In this document: in pieces, positions 1-9,029 of the stretch
Layout of the letters: each line of letters begins with the position of its first letter
How positions within the stretch are numbered: the stretch's first letter is position 1
Assembly (NCBI RefSeq): GCF_001507595.1
Contig: NZ_LQBQ01000012.1
Span: forward strand, 496,001-560,000
Source of the DNA: Ruegeria marisrubri
GTDB lineage: Bacteria > Pseudomonadota > Alphaproteobacteria > Rhodobacterales > Rhodobacteraceae
DNA length: 64,000 nt
Direction: 5' to 3'
Position numbers and translations under genes: made by a program
Notes under the pieces: generated by a model
Database searches by the model: none
The model's input: only the letters and a program-made list of their open reading frames with translations
What the model was told of the DNA's origin: nothing

Positions 1-95
1 CGCTGTTCGATCCGTCGCTGGAAAGGCTCTACCGGATCGCCTCTTACGCGGTGATTGCCACGGCCGTGATCTCGGGCCTGCCGATACTGGAGTGA
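1..95 (+). CDS. C-terminal end of an unidentified membrane protein (partial)
   Basis: An open frame enters from the left edge and stops with TGA at 93-95, leaving about 30 residues. They begin LFDPSLERLY and end in a hydrophobic stretch AVIATAVISGLPIL followed by Glu, so the protein probably ends just after a membrane helix. The downstream Mth938-like gene starts 12 bases later on the same strand, so the two are probably co-transcribed. The family cannot be named from this fragment. Confidence 0.6.
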   Translation, partial: LFDPSLERLYRIASYAVIATAVISGLPILE

Positions 96-107
96 AGGAA
101 AGCCGAT

Positions 108-461
108 ATGCGCCTCAATGAAATGACATTCTCCGATGCACAGCCGGTTGACGGCTACGGCCCAGGTTTCTTCCGCATCGGCGGCGAAATCCATCAAGGA
201 GCGGTCCTGACCGGCACTTTCGGGACACGGCCCTGGGGCGGATACGAGGACTCGGCACCGCTTCTGGAACTGGCTCTCGACATTGACGTGCTCTTCATCG
301 GAACCGGCAAGGACATGGCGCACATCCCTGCAGACCTTCGATCGGCACTCGAAGGTGCCGGCTTGGGTGTCGAGATCATGAACTCTCCCGCAGCCTGCCG
401 CACCTACAACGTGCTGCTCTCCGAGGGCCGCCGCATCGCGCTGGCCCTCCTCCCGGTCTGA
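108..461 (+). CDS. Mth938-like domain protein (DUF498 family)
   Basis: A 117-residue protein of the Mth938/NDUFAF3-like fold (formerly DUF498). Family signs are the internal FGTRPWGG segment, the hydrophobic strand DVLFIGTGKDM around residue 60, and the C-terminal part with MNSPAACRTYNVL and RRIALALLP. The eukaryotic relative NDUFAF3 helps assemble respiratory complex I; the bacterial role is not established. A GGAAAG-type ribosome site lies just before the ATG. The gene stands upstream of the ccm genes on the same strand, 131 bases away, with a hairpin between. Confidence 0.85.
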   Translation: MRLNEMTFSDAQPVDGYGPGFFRIGGEIHQGAVLTGTFGTRPWGGYEDSAPLLELALDIDVLFIGTGKDMAHIPADLRSALEGAGLGVEIMNSPAACRTYNVLLSEGRRIALALLPV

Positions 462-468
462 CGCATCC

Positions 469-519
469 CTTCATCTGGCTGCAAATATCCCGGGGAGTGT
501 GAGGGGCTGGCCCCTCACT
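469..519. repeat. Candidate dispersed intergenic element with hairpin
   Basis: The gap between the Mth938-like gene and ccmA holds CATCTGGCTGCAAATATCCC followed by a perfect 8-bp hairpin (GTGAGGGG, loop CTGG, CCCCTCAC; 499-518). From memory, similar CATCTGG...ATATCCCCGGG strings recur between genes in Rhodobacteraceae, which suggests a dispersed element. I saw no second copy in this window. The hairpin could also serve as a weak terminator; only a mixed TCTTGT tract follows. Confidence 0.35.
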
Positions 520-592
520 CTTGTGCTCTCCACCGACGCCCTGCGGCAAATCCGGCCTTTTTCCCCTTGCAGCAATCAGATAAGCGGGTCTC

Positions 593-1207
593 ATGACACT
601 GACCGTTACCAACCTCGCCATCACCCGCGGCGGCGTGCCCGTGCTCGAGGGGATCAACTTTGCGCTCGAGCCTGGGAAAGCCCTGATCCTGCGCGGCCCG
701 AACGGAATCGGCAAGACGACGCTTCTGCGCACGCTGGCGGGGCTGCAGCCGCCGCTGGCCGGCGTGATCGACGGGGCCGAGGATACGGTGGCCTATGCGG
801 GCCATTCCGACGGGCTGAAACCGACCCTGACCGTGGTCGAGAACCTGCGGTTCTGGGCCTCGGTGTTCGGCGCTGCGGACATCCAGAGCGCTCTGGACGC
901 CTATGGCCTGAACGAACTGGCCGATCGGCAGGCCGGGAACCTTTCGGCGGGCCAGAAACGGCGGCTGGGCCTGTCGCGGCTGCTCGTCACGGGGCGGCCG
1001 ATCTGGATGCTGGACGAACCGACGGTATCGCTCGACCGCAACGCGGTAGCCATGTTCGCCGATGCGGTGCGCGGGCATCTGGGGCAGGGCGGGTCGGCCC
1101 TGATCGCCACCCATATCGACCTTGGCCTGGACGGAGAGGTTCTGGACGTGGGCCCCTACAAGGCCAAGCCGAAACCCATCGACGATTTTGACGGAGGCTT
1201 CCTGTGA
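593..1207 (+). CDS. ccmA: Heme exporter ATP-binding protein CcmA
   Basis: A 204-residue ABC ATPase, the usual size for CcmA. The Walker A motif GPNGIGKT is at about residues 35-42, the signature LSAGQKRR near 117, and Walker B WMLDEPT near 140. With CcmB it forms the ATP-driven module that releases heme-loaded CcmE in system I cytochrome c maturation. The stop overlaps the ccmB start by four bases, so the genes are translationally coupled. It heads ccmABCDG; ccmE, ccmF and ccmH are not in this window. Confidence 0.95.
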   Translation: MTLTVTNLAITRGGVPVLEGINFALEPGKALILRGPNGIGKTTLLRTLAGLQPPLAGVIDGAEDTVAYAGHSDGLKPTLTVVENLRFWASVFGAADIQSALDAYGLNELADRQAGNLSAGQKRRLGLSRLLVTGRPIWMLDEPTVSLDRNAVAMFADAVRGHLGQGGSALIATHIDLGLDGEVLDVGPYKAKPKPIDDFDGGFL

Positions 1208-1860
1208 TCGCCCTGCTCAAGCGCGACCTGACCCTGGCCTTCCGCGCGGGCGGAGGCTTTGGTCTGGGGCTTGCATTTTTCCTGATCGTCACGGTGCTGG
1301 TGCCGTTCTCGGTCGGGCCGCAATCCTCGCTGCTGTCCACCATTGCCCCAGGCGTGTTGTGGCTGGGGGCGCTGCTGGCCTGCCTGCTGTCGCTCGACCG
1401 ACTGCTGGCGCTGGATTGGGAGGACGGCTCGCTCGACCTGCTCGCCACCGCTCCGCTGCCGCTGGAATCGGTGGTGACGATCAAGGCGCTGGCGCACTGG
1501 ATCACCACCGGCCTGCCGCTGGTGCTGGCCGCGCCCGTGTTGGGCGTGCTGCTGAATCTGCCGGTGCCCGGGTTCTTCTGGCTCGTCGTGTCGCTGGCGC
1601 TCGGCACCCCGGCGCTAAGCGTCATCGGCACCTTCGGCGCGGCCCTGACCGTGGGGCTCAAGCGGGGCGGGCTGCTGCTGTCGCTTTTGGTTCTGCCGCT
1701 CTACGTGCCCACGCTGATCTTCGGCGCCGAGGTGGCCCGTCGCGGCGCGACAGGGATGGAGACCGCCACGCCTCTGCTGATGCTGGCCGGGATCACCGCC
1801 GCAACCATCGCCCTGCTGCCTTTTGCCAGCGCCGCGGTTCTCCGCGTCAATCTACGTTGA
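1204..1860 (+). CDS. ccmB: Heme exporter membrane protein CcmB
   Basis: A 218-residue integral membrane protein with about six hydrophobic segments, the membrane half of the CcmAB transporter. The family signature is visible: a short cytoplasmic start [11 protein letters not shown], then [21 protein letters not shown] near residue 80, and [11 protein letters not shown] near 165. It starts with GTG inside the end of ccmA. A 45-base gap separates it from ccmC. Confidence 0.94.
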   Translation: MIALLKRDLTLAFRAGGGFGLGLAFFLIVTVLVPFSVGPQSSLLSTIAPGVLWLGALLACLLSLDRLLALDWEDGSLDLLATAPLPLESVVTIKALAHWITTGLPLVLAAPVLGVLLNLPVPGFFWLVVSLALGTPALSVIGTFGAALTVGLKRGGLLLSLLVLPLYVPTLIFGAEVARRGATGMETATPLLMLAGITAATIALLPFASAAVLRVNLR

Positions 1861-1905
1861 CCAATGTCAATTGAGAACTGCCCCGAGTCGGACTAGATAA
1901 GCGCC

Positions 1906-2679
1906 ATGTCGATAGCATCCAAAGCCAACGCCCTCTGGGAATACGCCAACCCCAAGAAGTTCCTCACCACGACCGAGCGCGTGCTGCCGTTCTTCTGGAT
2001 CAGTTCCGCCGTCTTTATCGTGGTCGGCCTGGTCTGGGGGTTCTTCTTCACGCCTGACGACTACAAGCAAGGGTCCACGGTCAAGATCATCTACCTGCAT
2101 GTGCCTTCGGCGCTCATGGCCATCAATTGCTGGATCATGATGCTGGCGACCTCGCTGGTCTGGCTGGTGCGCCGTCACCATGTCAGCGCGCTTGCCGCCC
2201 GCGCCGCGGCGCCGGTGGGGATCGTGATGACGCTGATCGCGCTGGCGACCGGGGCCATCTGGGGGCAACCGATGTGGGGCACCTGGTGGGCCTGGGATCC
2301 GCGCCTGACCTCGTTCCTGATCCTGTTTCTGTTCTACCTCGGCTACGTCGCCCTGTGGGAGGCGATCGAGGACCCGGATACCGCGGCCGACCTGACCTCG
2401 GTCCTGTGCCTGGTCGGTTCCGTCTTTGCCTTCCTCAGCCGCTACGCGGTCAATTTCTGGAACCAGGGCCTGCACCAGGGTGCCTCGGTCATGCGGGTTG
2501 GCGCGGTCACCGGCACCGATACCGAGGAAAAGGTCAGCAATATCTTCTTCTTCCCGCTGCTCGTCTGCATCATCGGCTTCGTGCTGCTGTTCATCGCGCT
2601 GGTGTTCTATCGCACTGGAACCGAGATCAGGGCGCGGCGGATCAAGGCGCTGATCGCGCGTGAAAGGGTGAACGGATGA
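1906..2679 (+). CDS. ccmC: Heme lyase/exporter CcmC
   Basis: A 257-residue polytopic protein of the heme handling family. The tryptophan-rich WWAWD motif, which contacts heme on the periplasmic face, is at residues 127-131 in TWWAWDPRLTS. Several membrane helices surround it, with a periplasmic histidine in VPSALMA/NQGLHQG-type loops. CcmC loads heme onto CcmE. The TGA stop overlaps the ccmD start (ATGATGA arrangement at 2676-2681). Confidence 0.95.
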   Translation: MSIASKANALWEYANPKKFLTTTERVLPFFWISSAVFIVVGLVWGFFFTPDDYKQGSTVKIIYLHVPSALMAINCWIMMLATSLVWLVRRHHVSALAARAAAPVGIVMTLIALATGAIWGQPMWGTWWAWDPRLTSFLILFLFYLGYVALWEAIEDPDTAADLTSVLCLVGSVFAFLSRYAVNFWNQGLHQGASVMRVGAVTGTDTEEKVSNIFFFPLLVCIIGFVLLFIALVFYRTGTEIRARRIKALIARERVNG

Positions 2680-2834
2680 TGCCCGATCTGGGAAAATACG
2701 CGGATACGGTTCTGTCGGCCTATGCGGCGTCGCTGTTTTTGCTGGTTGCGCTGGTGGTCCTGAGCATCCTGCGCGGCCGCAAGGTGCGGGCCGAAATGGA
2801 AAAGGTCGAAAAGAGGATGTCGCGCAATGGCTAA
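2676..2834 (+). CDS. ccmD: Heme exporter small subunit CcmD
   Basis: A 52-residue protein easily missed by length filters. It has a short lead-in (MMPDLGKYAD), one membrane helix (AASLFLLVALVVLSIL) and a basic, helical cytoplasmic tail (RGRKVRAEMEKVEKRM), which is the standard CcmD layout. CcmD bridges CcmABC and releases holo-CcmE. It overlaps ccmC by four bases at its start and ccmG by eight at its end. The start could be either of two adjacent ATGs (2676 or 2679). Confidence 0.93.
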   Translation: MMPDLGKYADTVLSAYAASLFLLVALVVLSILRGRKVRAEMEKVEKRMSRNG

Positions 2835-3363
2835 GGTCTCGCCTCTGATGATCGCGCCGCCGCTGATTTTCGGCGCCTTCGTGTTGTTGGCGGCCTTCGG
2901 CATGATGCGCGAGAACAAGGAGGAGCTGCCGACCGCGCTTGCGGGCAGGGATGCGCCGCCCGTTGATCTGGTGCAACTGGGCGACAAGCCGCTCTGGTCG
3001 GACGAGACCTTGGGCGATGGTGAGATCAAGCTGGTCAACTTCTGGGCCAGCTGGTGCGCGCCTTGTCGGGTCGAGCACCCGAACCTCGAAGCCCTGAAGG
3101 AAGAGGGGATCACGATCCTGGGCGCGAACTACAAGGATGACCCCGGGAATGCCCTGGCCTTTCTGCAAGAGCTTGGGGACCCATACGAGGCCGTCGGGGC
3201 CTCGGCGAGGAACATGAACATCGACTGGGGCGTTTACGGCGTTCCCGAGACTTTCCTGATCGACGGCGAGGGCAAGGTCATTCTGCGGATCGCGGGTCCG
3301 CTGACGCAGCGGGAACTGACCAACCGCCTGCGTCCGGCGATGGAGGCGGCAGCGGCGAAGTAA
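2827..3363 (+). CDS. ccmG: Thiol:disulfide interchange protein CcmG/DsbE
   Basis: A 178-residue membrane-anchored thioredoxin. The N-terminal hydrophobic segment (LIFGAFVLLAAFGMM) anchors it in the inner membrane, and the redox motif WCAPC has Cys at 77 and 80. The GVYGVPETFLIDGEGKV stretch with the cis-Pro loop is typical of CcmG. It reduces apocytochrome c thiols before heme attachment. It is the last gene of this ccm block and is followed by a strong hairpin terminator. Confidence 0.95.
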   Translation: MAKVSPLMIAPPLIFGAFVLLAAFGMMRENKEELPTALAGRDAPPVDLVQLGDKPLWSDETLGDGEIKLVNFWASWCAPCRVEHPNLEALKEEGITILGANYKDDPGNALAFLQELGDPYEAVGASARNMNIDWGVYGVPETFLIDGEGKVILRIAGPLTQRELTNRLRPAMEAAAAK

Positions 3364-3418
3364 AGCCGATTTGTTCCGCAGCGCGAACAAGGCGCCTGAA
3401 ATTTTTCCAAGGCGGAAA

Positions 3419-3453
3419 CAAAAAGCCCCGGCATCTGCCGGGGCTTTTCTTTT
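3419..3453. terminator. Bidirectional terminator between ccmG and acnA
   Basis: The stem AGCCCCGGCA/TGCCGGGGCT is flanked by an A-run on the left and TTTTCTTTT on the right. It can end the ccm transcript on the plus strand and the acnA transcript on the minus strand. Confidence 0.85.
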
Positions 3454-3468
3454 CTGATGTGGTGCGGG

Positions 3469-6219
3469 TTAGGACTCTTTCGCCAGGTTCCGCAGCACGT
3501 AGTGCAGCACGCCACCGTTCTCGATGTATTCGATCTCGGGCGCGGTATCGATACGGCACCTGAGCGTGATGGTCTTCGCGGTTCCGTCTGCGTAGGTGAT
3601 GGTGCAGGGCACCTCCTGCAGCGGCTGGATGGTGTCCAGACCGTGGATCGAGACGGTTTCATCACCCTTCAGGCCCAGCGTCTTGCGGTTGTCGCCGCCG
3701 GTGAACTCGAACGGGATGACACCCATGCCGACCAGGTTCGAGCGGTGGATGCGCTCGAAGCTTTCGGCGATCACGGCCTTGACGCCCAGCAGTGCGGTGC
3801 CCTTGGCAGCCCAGTCACGCGACGAGCCCGCGCCATACTGTTCGCCGCCGAAGACGACCAGAGGGGTGCCCTGTTCCTGATAGGCCATCGAGGCTTCGTA
3901 GATCGAGGTCTGTTCGCCATCGGGGCCCTTGGTATAGCCGCCTTCGACGCCGTCCAGCATCTCGTTCTTGATGCGGATGTTGGCAAAGGTGCCGCGCATC
4001 ATGATCTCGTGGTTGCCGCGGCGCGAGCCATACGAGTTGAACTCGCGCGGCTGTACCTGACGCTCCAGCAGGTATTTGCCGGCCGGCGAGGACGCGGCGA
4101 ACGAACCTGCGGGCGAGATGTGGTCGGTGGTGACCATGTCGCCCAGGATCGCCAGAACCTTGGCGCCCTCGATGTTCGAGATCGTGCCCGGCTCGGGGCT
4201 CATGTTCTGGAAGTAGGGCGGGTTCTGGATATAGGTCGAGCTTGCCGGCCAGTCATAGGTTTCCGCATCGGTGGTCTCGACCGCCTGCCACTTCTCGTCG
4301 CCCTTGAACACGTCGGCGTACTTCTTGAGGAACGCCGCGCGGGTCACGGTCTTGTCGACGAGCTCGGCGATTTCCTGGTTGGTCGGCCAGATGTCCTTGA
4401 GGTAGACCGGTTTGCCGTCCTTCGAAGTGCCCAGCGGTTCGCTCGTCAGGTCGATGTTCATGTCGCCGGCCAGCGCATAGGCCACGACCAGCGGCGGCGA
4501 GGCCAGGTAGTTGGCGCGCACGTCCGGCGAGATCCGGCCCTCGAAGTTCCGGTTGCCCGACAGGACCGACGTCGCGATCAGGTCGTTGTCGTTGATGGCC
4601 TTCGAGATCTCGGGCTGCAGCGGACCCGAGTTGCCGATGCAGGTGGTGCAGCCATAGCCGACCAGGTTGAAGCCGATGGCGTCTAGATCGTCCTGCAGGC
4701 CGGCGGCCTCGAGATACTCGGTCACCACCTGCGAACCGGGGGCCAGCGACGTCTTGACCCAAGGCTTGCGGTTCAGACCCAGCTCGCGCGCCTTGCGCGC
4801 CACCAGACCGGCACCGATCAGAACGTAGGGGTTCGAGGTGTTGGTGCACGAGGTGATCGACGCGATCACGACGGAACCGTCGCGGATTTCGTAGTCTTCG
4901 CCTTCGACCTTTGCGGTCTTGTGCAGGTTCACCGGCTTGGTCGCCACGGGACCTTCATCGGCCATGTCCTTGGCGCCGTTCGAGATGTCGATCCCGCGGT
5001 ATTCCGCCACCACCTTTTCAAAGGCCGAGGATGCGCCGGTCAGCGGCAGGTAGTCTTGCGGGCGCTTCGGGCCCGAGATCGCCGGCACGATGGTGCCCAT
5101 GTCGAGTTCCAGCGTCGAGCTGTAGATCGGCGCGTAGTCCGCGCCGCGCCAGAAGCCGTTTTCCTTGGCGTAGGCTTCGACCAGGGCGATGCGGTCCTCT
5201 TCACGGCCGGTCTGACGCAGGTAGCGCAGGGTTTCTTCGTCGATCGGGAAGAAGCCACATGTCGCCCCGTATTCCGGCGCCATGTTGGCGATGGTCGCGC
5301 GGTCGGGCAGCGGCAGGTGATCCAGACCCTCGCCGTAGAATTCGACGAACTTGCCTACAACGCCATGCTTGCGCAGCATTTCGACGACCTTCAGCACCAG
5401 GTCGGTGGCGGTAGTGCCCTCGACCATCTGGCCGGTCAGCTTGAAGCCGACGACCTCGGGGATCAGCATCGAGATCGGCTGACCCAGCATCGCGGCCTCG
5501 GCCTCGATCCCGCCGACGCCCCAGCCCAGAACGGCCATGCCGTTGACCATGGTGGTGTGGCTGTCGGTGCCGACCAGCGTGTCGGGATAGGCGACCTCTT
5601 CACCGTTCTGGTCGGTGTCGGTCCAGACGGTCTGGGCCAGGTATTCCAGGTTCACCTGGTGGCAGATGCCGGTGCCCGGCGGCACCACGCGGAAGTTGTT
5701 GAACGCGCTCTGGCCCCATTTCAGGAACTGGTAGCGCTCCATGTTGCGTTCATATTCGCGGTCCACGTTCATCTGGAACGCGCGTGGGTTGCCGAACTCG
5801 TCGATCATGACCGAGTGGTCGATGACCAGGTCAACCGGGTTCAGCGGGTTGATCTTCTGGGCGTCGCCACCAAGGTTCTTGATGCCGTCGCGCATTGCCG
5901 CCAGGTCCACCACGGCGGGAACGCCGGTGAAGTCCTGCATCAGCACGCGGGCGGGGCGATAGGCAATCTCGCGCGGGTTCTTGCCGCCGTTTGCGCCCCA
6001 TTCGGCAAAGGCCTTGATGTCATCGACCGACACCGAGAAGCCGCCGTCTTCGAAGCGCAGCATGTTTTCCAGCACCACCTTGAGGGCCGCGGGAAGTTTC
6101 GAGAAATCGCCCAGTCCGGCCTCTTGCGCGGCGGGGATCGAGTAATAGGAAATGGACTTGCCGTTCACGCTGAGCGTCTTGCGTGTCTTGGCGGTATCCT
6201 GTCCAACTTTGATGGGCAT
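3469..6219 (-). CDS. acnA: Aconitate hydratase A
   Basis: A 916-residue aconitase of the AcnA/IRP1-like type, interconverting citrate and isocitrate in the TCA cycle. The three 4Fe-4S cysteines are in SCTNTSN (about residue 458) and [10 protein letters not shown] (about 524 and 527). The C-terminal swivel domain contains the [17 protein letters not shown] substrate-binding segment. Length matches the family. It is a single gene on the minus strand, divergent from the DUF1223 gene, with a 224-base promoter region. No iron-responsive element was recognised. Confidence 0.97.
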   Translation of the reverse strand: MPIKVGQDTAKTRKTLSVNGKSISYYSIPAAQEAGLGDFSKLPAALKVVLENMLRFEDGGFSVSVDDIKAFAEWGANGGKNPREIAYRPARVLMQDFTGVPAVVDLAAMRDGIKNLGGDAQKINPLNPVDLVIDHSVMIDEFGNPRAFQMNVDREYERNMERYQFLKWGQSAFNNFRVVPPGTGICHQVNLEYLAQTVWTDTDQNGEEVAYPDTLVGTDSHTTMVNGMAVLGWGVGGIEAEAAMLGQPISMLIPEVVGFKLTGQMVEGTTATDLVLKVVEMLRKHGVVGKFVEFYGEGLDHLPLPDRATIANMAPEYGATCGFFPIDEETLRYLRQTGREEDRIALVEAYAKENGFWRGADYAPIYSSTLELDMGTIVPAISGPKRPQDYLPLTGASSAFEKVVAEYRGIDISNGAKDMADEGPVATKPVNLHKTAKVEGEDYEIRDGSVVIASITSCTNTSNPYVLIGAGLVARKARELGLNRKPWVKTSLAPGSQVVTEYLEAAGLQDDLDAIGFNLVGYGCTTCIGNSGPLQPEISKAINDNDLIATSVLSGNRNFEGRISPDVRANYLASPPLVVAYALAGDMNIDLTSEPLGTSKDGKPVYLKDIWPTNQEIAELVDKTVTRAAFLKKYADVFKGDEKWQAVETTDAETYDWPASSTYIQNPPYFQNMSPEPGTISNIEGAKVLAILGDMVTTDHISPAGSFAASSPAGKYLLERQVQPREFNSYGSRRGNHEIMMRGTFANIRIKNEMLDGVEGGYTKGPDGEQTSIYEASMAYQEQGTPLVVFGGEQYGAGSSRDWAAKGTALLGVKAVIAESFERIHRSNLVGMGVIPFEFTGGDNRKTLGLKGDETVSIHGLDTIQPLQEVPCTITYADGTAKTITLRCRIDTAPEIEYIENGGVLHYVLRNLAKES

Positions 6220-6443
6220 CTATGGCCTCCCTCTCAAATGGCGTGGATTTCGGGATTCGCTGGTGGCTATCTGCATCACCAAGGCCAATGGTTCAAGGTG
6301 CAAGAGAGGGGGTGCGGCAATTTTTGTATACCATTGCACACATAATTTTCGACCTTGGCGCCCCAAGTCTCAAGAAACCTTGATTGGTTATTGAGTGATT
6401 GCGGATATAAACCGGGTAAAGCTGGAATGTTTTGGTAACGGTC
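6220..6443. promoter_or_regulatory. Divergent promoter region acnA / DUF1223 gene
   Basis: This 224-base gap holds the promoters of two divergent genes. An AT-rich block at about 6319-6350 contains GTATAC, and a short dyad CTTGG-CGCC-CCAAG lies at 6354-6367. No confident -35/-10 pair could be assigned. The dyad is a possible regulator site, but five-base arms are weak evidence. Confidence 0.35.
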
Positions 6444-7145
6444 ATGTTGAAGTTTGCGGCGGCGGCAATTCTGGTATCGCTGGTTACGGCAGCCCCCGCG
6501 GATGCCGAGGATCATCCGGTCGTGGTCGAACTTTTCACCTCGCAGGGGTGTTCTTCCTGTCCTCCCGCCGACGAACTGATGCGCGATCTGTCCCAAAGGG
6601 ATGACGTGATCGGGTTGGCCCTGCACGTGGATTACTGGGATTACATCGGCTGGAAGGACCTGTTTGCAAAACCGGCGCATACTCAGCGCCAGAAAGCCTA
6701 TGCCCGGGAAGGTGGCCGGGCGATGATCTATACCCCGCAGATGATCGTCAACGGCCAGGCGGATGTGGCGGGCTCGGATGGGCTCGAAGTGATGGGGTTG
6801 ATTGCCGAATACCACTCGGCCGCCCAAGTGGCGACGGTCGTGGCCGAGCGAAGCGGAAGCGAACTGGGGGTGAAAGTCACACCGCTGGATTTGTCAGGCG
6901 ACGAAACCTACGAAGTGCAGTTGGTCCAGTATTCCCCGCTTCGGCATGCTGCAATCGAACGGGGTGAACTGGCGGGACAAGAGTTCAACTATGCCAATGT
7001 CGTGGAAAGCTGGCAGGTTCTGGGGCAATGGGACGGAACGACCACGGCAACCTTCACGGCGACGCTCGACCCGGCCCTGTCTGCGGCCGTTCTGGTTCAA
7101 CGCGCCGGGCAGGGGCCGATCGTCGCGGCAACGCGGGCGGACTGA
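6444..7145 (+). CDS. Secreted DUF1223 (thioredoxin-like) protein
   Basis: A 233-residue exported protein of the DUF1223 family. The ATG at 6444 gives a clean signal peptide (MLKFAAAAILVSL..APADA); an upstream TTG at 6432 would add four residues. The motif FTSQGCSSCPPAD carries a CxxC pair in a thioredoxin-like context, and HVDYWDYIGWKD plus TPQMIVNG follow as in the family. A periplasmic redox role is inferred; no substrate is known. It is convergent with the acyltransferase gene, whose stop codon abuts its own with no spacer. Confidence 0.85.
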   Translation: MLKFAAAAILVSLVTAAPADAEDHPVVVELFTSQGCSSCPPADELMRDLSQRDDVIGLALHVDYWDYIGWKDLFAKPAHTQRQKAYAREGGRAMIYTPQMIVNGQADVAGSDGLEVMGLIAEYHSAAQVATVVAERSGSELGVKVTPLDLSGDETYEVQLVQYSPLRHAAIERGELAGQEFNYANVVESWQVLGQWDGTTTATFTATLDPALSAAVLVQRAGQGPIVAATRAD

Positions 7146-8069
7146 TCAGGGCATGTCCTCGGGCTGAACGCCCAGCCCGTTCCAGGCTTTCCAGCGGCGG
7201 TGAATCCAGAACCACTGGCCCATGTGCTGGCGGACGACTTTTTCCAGGTCGTCGTTCAGATACTGTGTCATGGTCTCGGGATCGGTATGCGGCACGGGCT
7301 CGTGCACCACGATGTCGAAATCCACGCCATTGGGACGGCGCACCGCGTAGCAGGGCAGCATGACCGCGCCATACTTGATCGCCAGTTCCGCGTTCAGCAC
7401 CGAGGTCACGGCAGGCTTGCCGAAAAAGGTCAGTTCCTCTCCGCCATGCGCGTGCAGGTCGGACACGATGGCGATATGCCCGTTTCGCTTCAGCGAGCGG
7501 ACCATCTCCATCATGCCGCGGCGGCCTTGCTCGAACATGGGTTCGCCGGTCTTGTGGAAGGCCGCGACATATGCGTCGTTGAAATACGGGTTGGCCATGC
7601 GGCGATAGAGACATCCGAGCGGAATGCCGCTGCGCTCTTGCAGCGCGATCCGGATGGCAAGGTAGTGGCCGAAATGCGCAGAGATCACCATGACCGGCCT
7701 TCCTTCCTTGCAGGCGGCGTCATAGGCGGGGATGCCGGGCCCCATGATCCTGGCGCGCTTTTGCCTTTCCACGAATTCTTCGGGCGAGAAATGCTCCATG
7801 ATCGCGCGGCCGGCATTGTCGCAAACCTGGCGGCTGATCTTTTCCGCCTCTTCCTCGGAGAGGTCCGGACAGGTCAGTTTCAGGTTTTTCAGCACCCGCT
7901 TGCGGAAGCCGACGAGTGGGGCCAGCGCCTGAGCCAGCTTTCCTGTCGCCGCAATCCGGCGCTCGTAGGGCAACAGGCGTATGCTTCCGATGAAGCCGCG
8001 GAGAAACAGACTGGAGATGTAGTATTTTCCCAACTCAAAACGATTGAGTTCCGATTTTTCGACGGGCAT
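7146..8069 (-). CDS. LpxL/HtrB-like lysophospholipid acyltransferase family protein
   Basis: A 307-residue protein of the lauroyl/myristoyl (LpxL/HtrB) acyltransferase family. Supporting features are the N-terminal hydrophobic helix, ISAHFGHY near residue 130 at the position of the family HFGNW motif, LYRRMANPYFN, the RGMMEMVRSL block, and a C-terminal W-WIHRRW. The catalytic H-x4-D/E dyad is altered: the residue five after the His is Leu. Members transfer acyl chains to lipid A or ornithine-type lipids at the inner membrane. The start has no nearby alternative. Activity is uncertain because of the missing acid. Confidence 0.8.
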   Translation of the reverse strand: MPVEKSELNRFELGKYYISSLFLRGFIGSIRLLPYERRIAATGKLAQALAPLVGFRKRVLKNLKLTCPDLSEEEAEKISRQVCDNAGRAIMEHFSPEEFVERQKRARIMGPGIPAYDAACKEGRPVMVISAHFGHYLAIRIALQERSGIPLGCLYRRMANPYFNDAYVAAFHKTGEPMFEQGRRGMMEMVRSLKRNGHIAIVSDLHAHGGEELTFFGKPAVTSVLNAELAIKYGAVMLPCYAVRRPNGVDFDIVVHEPVPHTDPETMTQYLNDDLEKVVRQHMGQWFWIHRRWKAWNGLGVQPEDMP

Positions 8070-8078
8070 TGCGTGGTC

Positions 8079-8933
8079 TCACCGGCGTTGCGTTTCGCGG
8101 TGCCAGACATACAGACCCGCTCCGGCGATCACAAGCGTGCCGCAGATCGTCCATATGTCGGGAAATTCGGCGTAGAACAGGGCGCTCCACAAGGCGGCGA
8201 ACCCCAGTCCGCTATAGGCATAGGGCGCCAGCATCGATGCCTCGCCCGCGCTGAATGCCCGGATCAGCAGCATCTGCCCCATCGTGCCGAAACCTGCCAC
8301 CAGAAGGATCAGGACCCAGCCGGAGGATTCGGGGGCCTGCCATTGTGCCGGGGCCAACAGTGTCAGCAGGATCGTTCCGACCAGCCCGGTATAAAACAGC
8401 GAGGTCCAGGGGTCTTCGTCCGGGCCGACGCGGCGGGTGAGCAGCGCGTAGGCCGAATAGCAGATGGCGGCGCCCACAGGGTAGAGGGCGGCCACCTGGA
8501 ATACGCCCGATCCGGGGCGGATGATGATGACGGCGCCGAGAACTGCCAGGGCAATTCCGATGATGCGGCGCGGGCCAAGGGATTCACCCAGAAACAGCGC
8601 CGCACCGAGGGTGATCATCACCGGGTTCAGCGACATGAGCGCGGTGGCGTCGGTCAGCGGGATGCGGCTGATGCCGGTGAAGAAGAACCCGGTCGCCCCC
8701 AACAACAGGAGCGAGCGCAGGAACTGAAGCAGCGGATAGCGCGTTCGCACGACTTGGTGCAGCCGGGGCAGAACCAGCAGGAGCACGACCATCATCTGCC
8801 CGGCGTATCGGACCCACAGCGCGGACAGCACGCCGATCTGCGGCGCAAGCGCCTTGACCGTCGCATCCATGAGGGAAAAGCAGAGAATCGCGAGCACCAT
8901 GAACAGGATGGGTCGGCTGGCACTTGCGCTCAT
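8079..8933 (-). CDS. DMT superfamily exporter (EamA domains)
   Basis: A protein of about 284 residues with ten hydrophobic segments, arranged as two EamA repeats. The first repeat contains MDATVKALAP and LMSLNPVMITLGAALFLGE; the second has APYAYSGLGFAALWSALFYAEFPD. EamA proteins export small metabolites; the substrate is unknown. I chose the ATG at 8933, just before the first helix; an ATG at 8951 would add six residues, and neither has a clear ribosome site. It lies nine bases upstream of the acyltransferase gene and is probably co-transcribed with it. Confidence 0.85.
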   Translation of the reverse strand: MSASASRPILFMVLAILCFSLMDATVKALAPQIGVLSALWVRYAGQMMVVLLLVLPRLHQVVRTRYPLLQFLRSLLLLGATGFFFTGISRIPLTDATALMSLNPVMITLGAALFLGESLGPRRIIGIALAVLGAVIIIRPGSGVFQVAALYPVGAAICYSAYALLTRRVGPDEDPWTSLFYTGLVGTILLTLLAPAQWQAPESSGWVLILLVAGFGTMGQMLLIRAFSAGEASMLAPYAYSGLGFAALWSALFYAEFPDIWTICGTLVIAGAGLYVWHRETQRR

Positions 8934-9029
8934 GCGGAGCGTCCGATGCATGGGAAAAGGGTTGAAACGAATGCCATGCCCGTTGATAGGCCGGTTTCTC
9001 GGCGCCTGTCGACTGGAAAAGGCGCGCCA

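Noticed and set aside
4921..6345. A 474-codon plus-strand open frame opposite acnA
   Set aside because: It is a mirror frame of the strongly supported aconitase gene, its translation is rich in His/Arg/Val without any domain, and no ribosome site fits.
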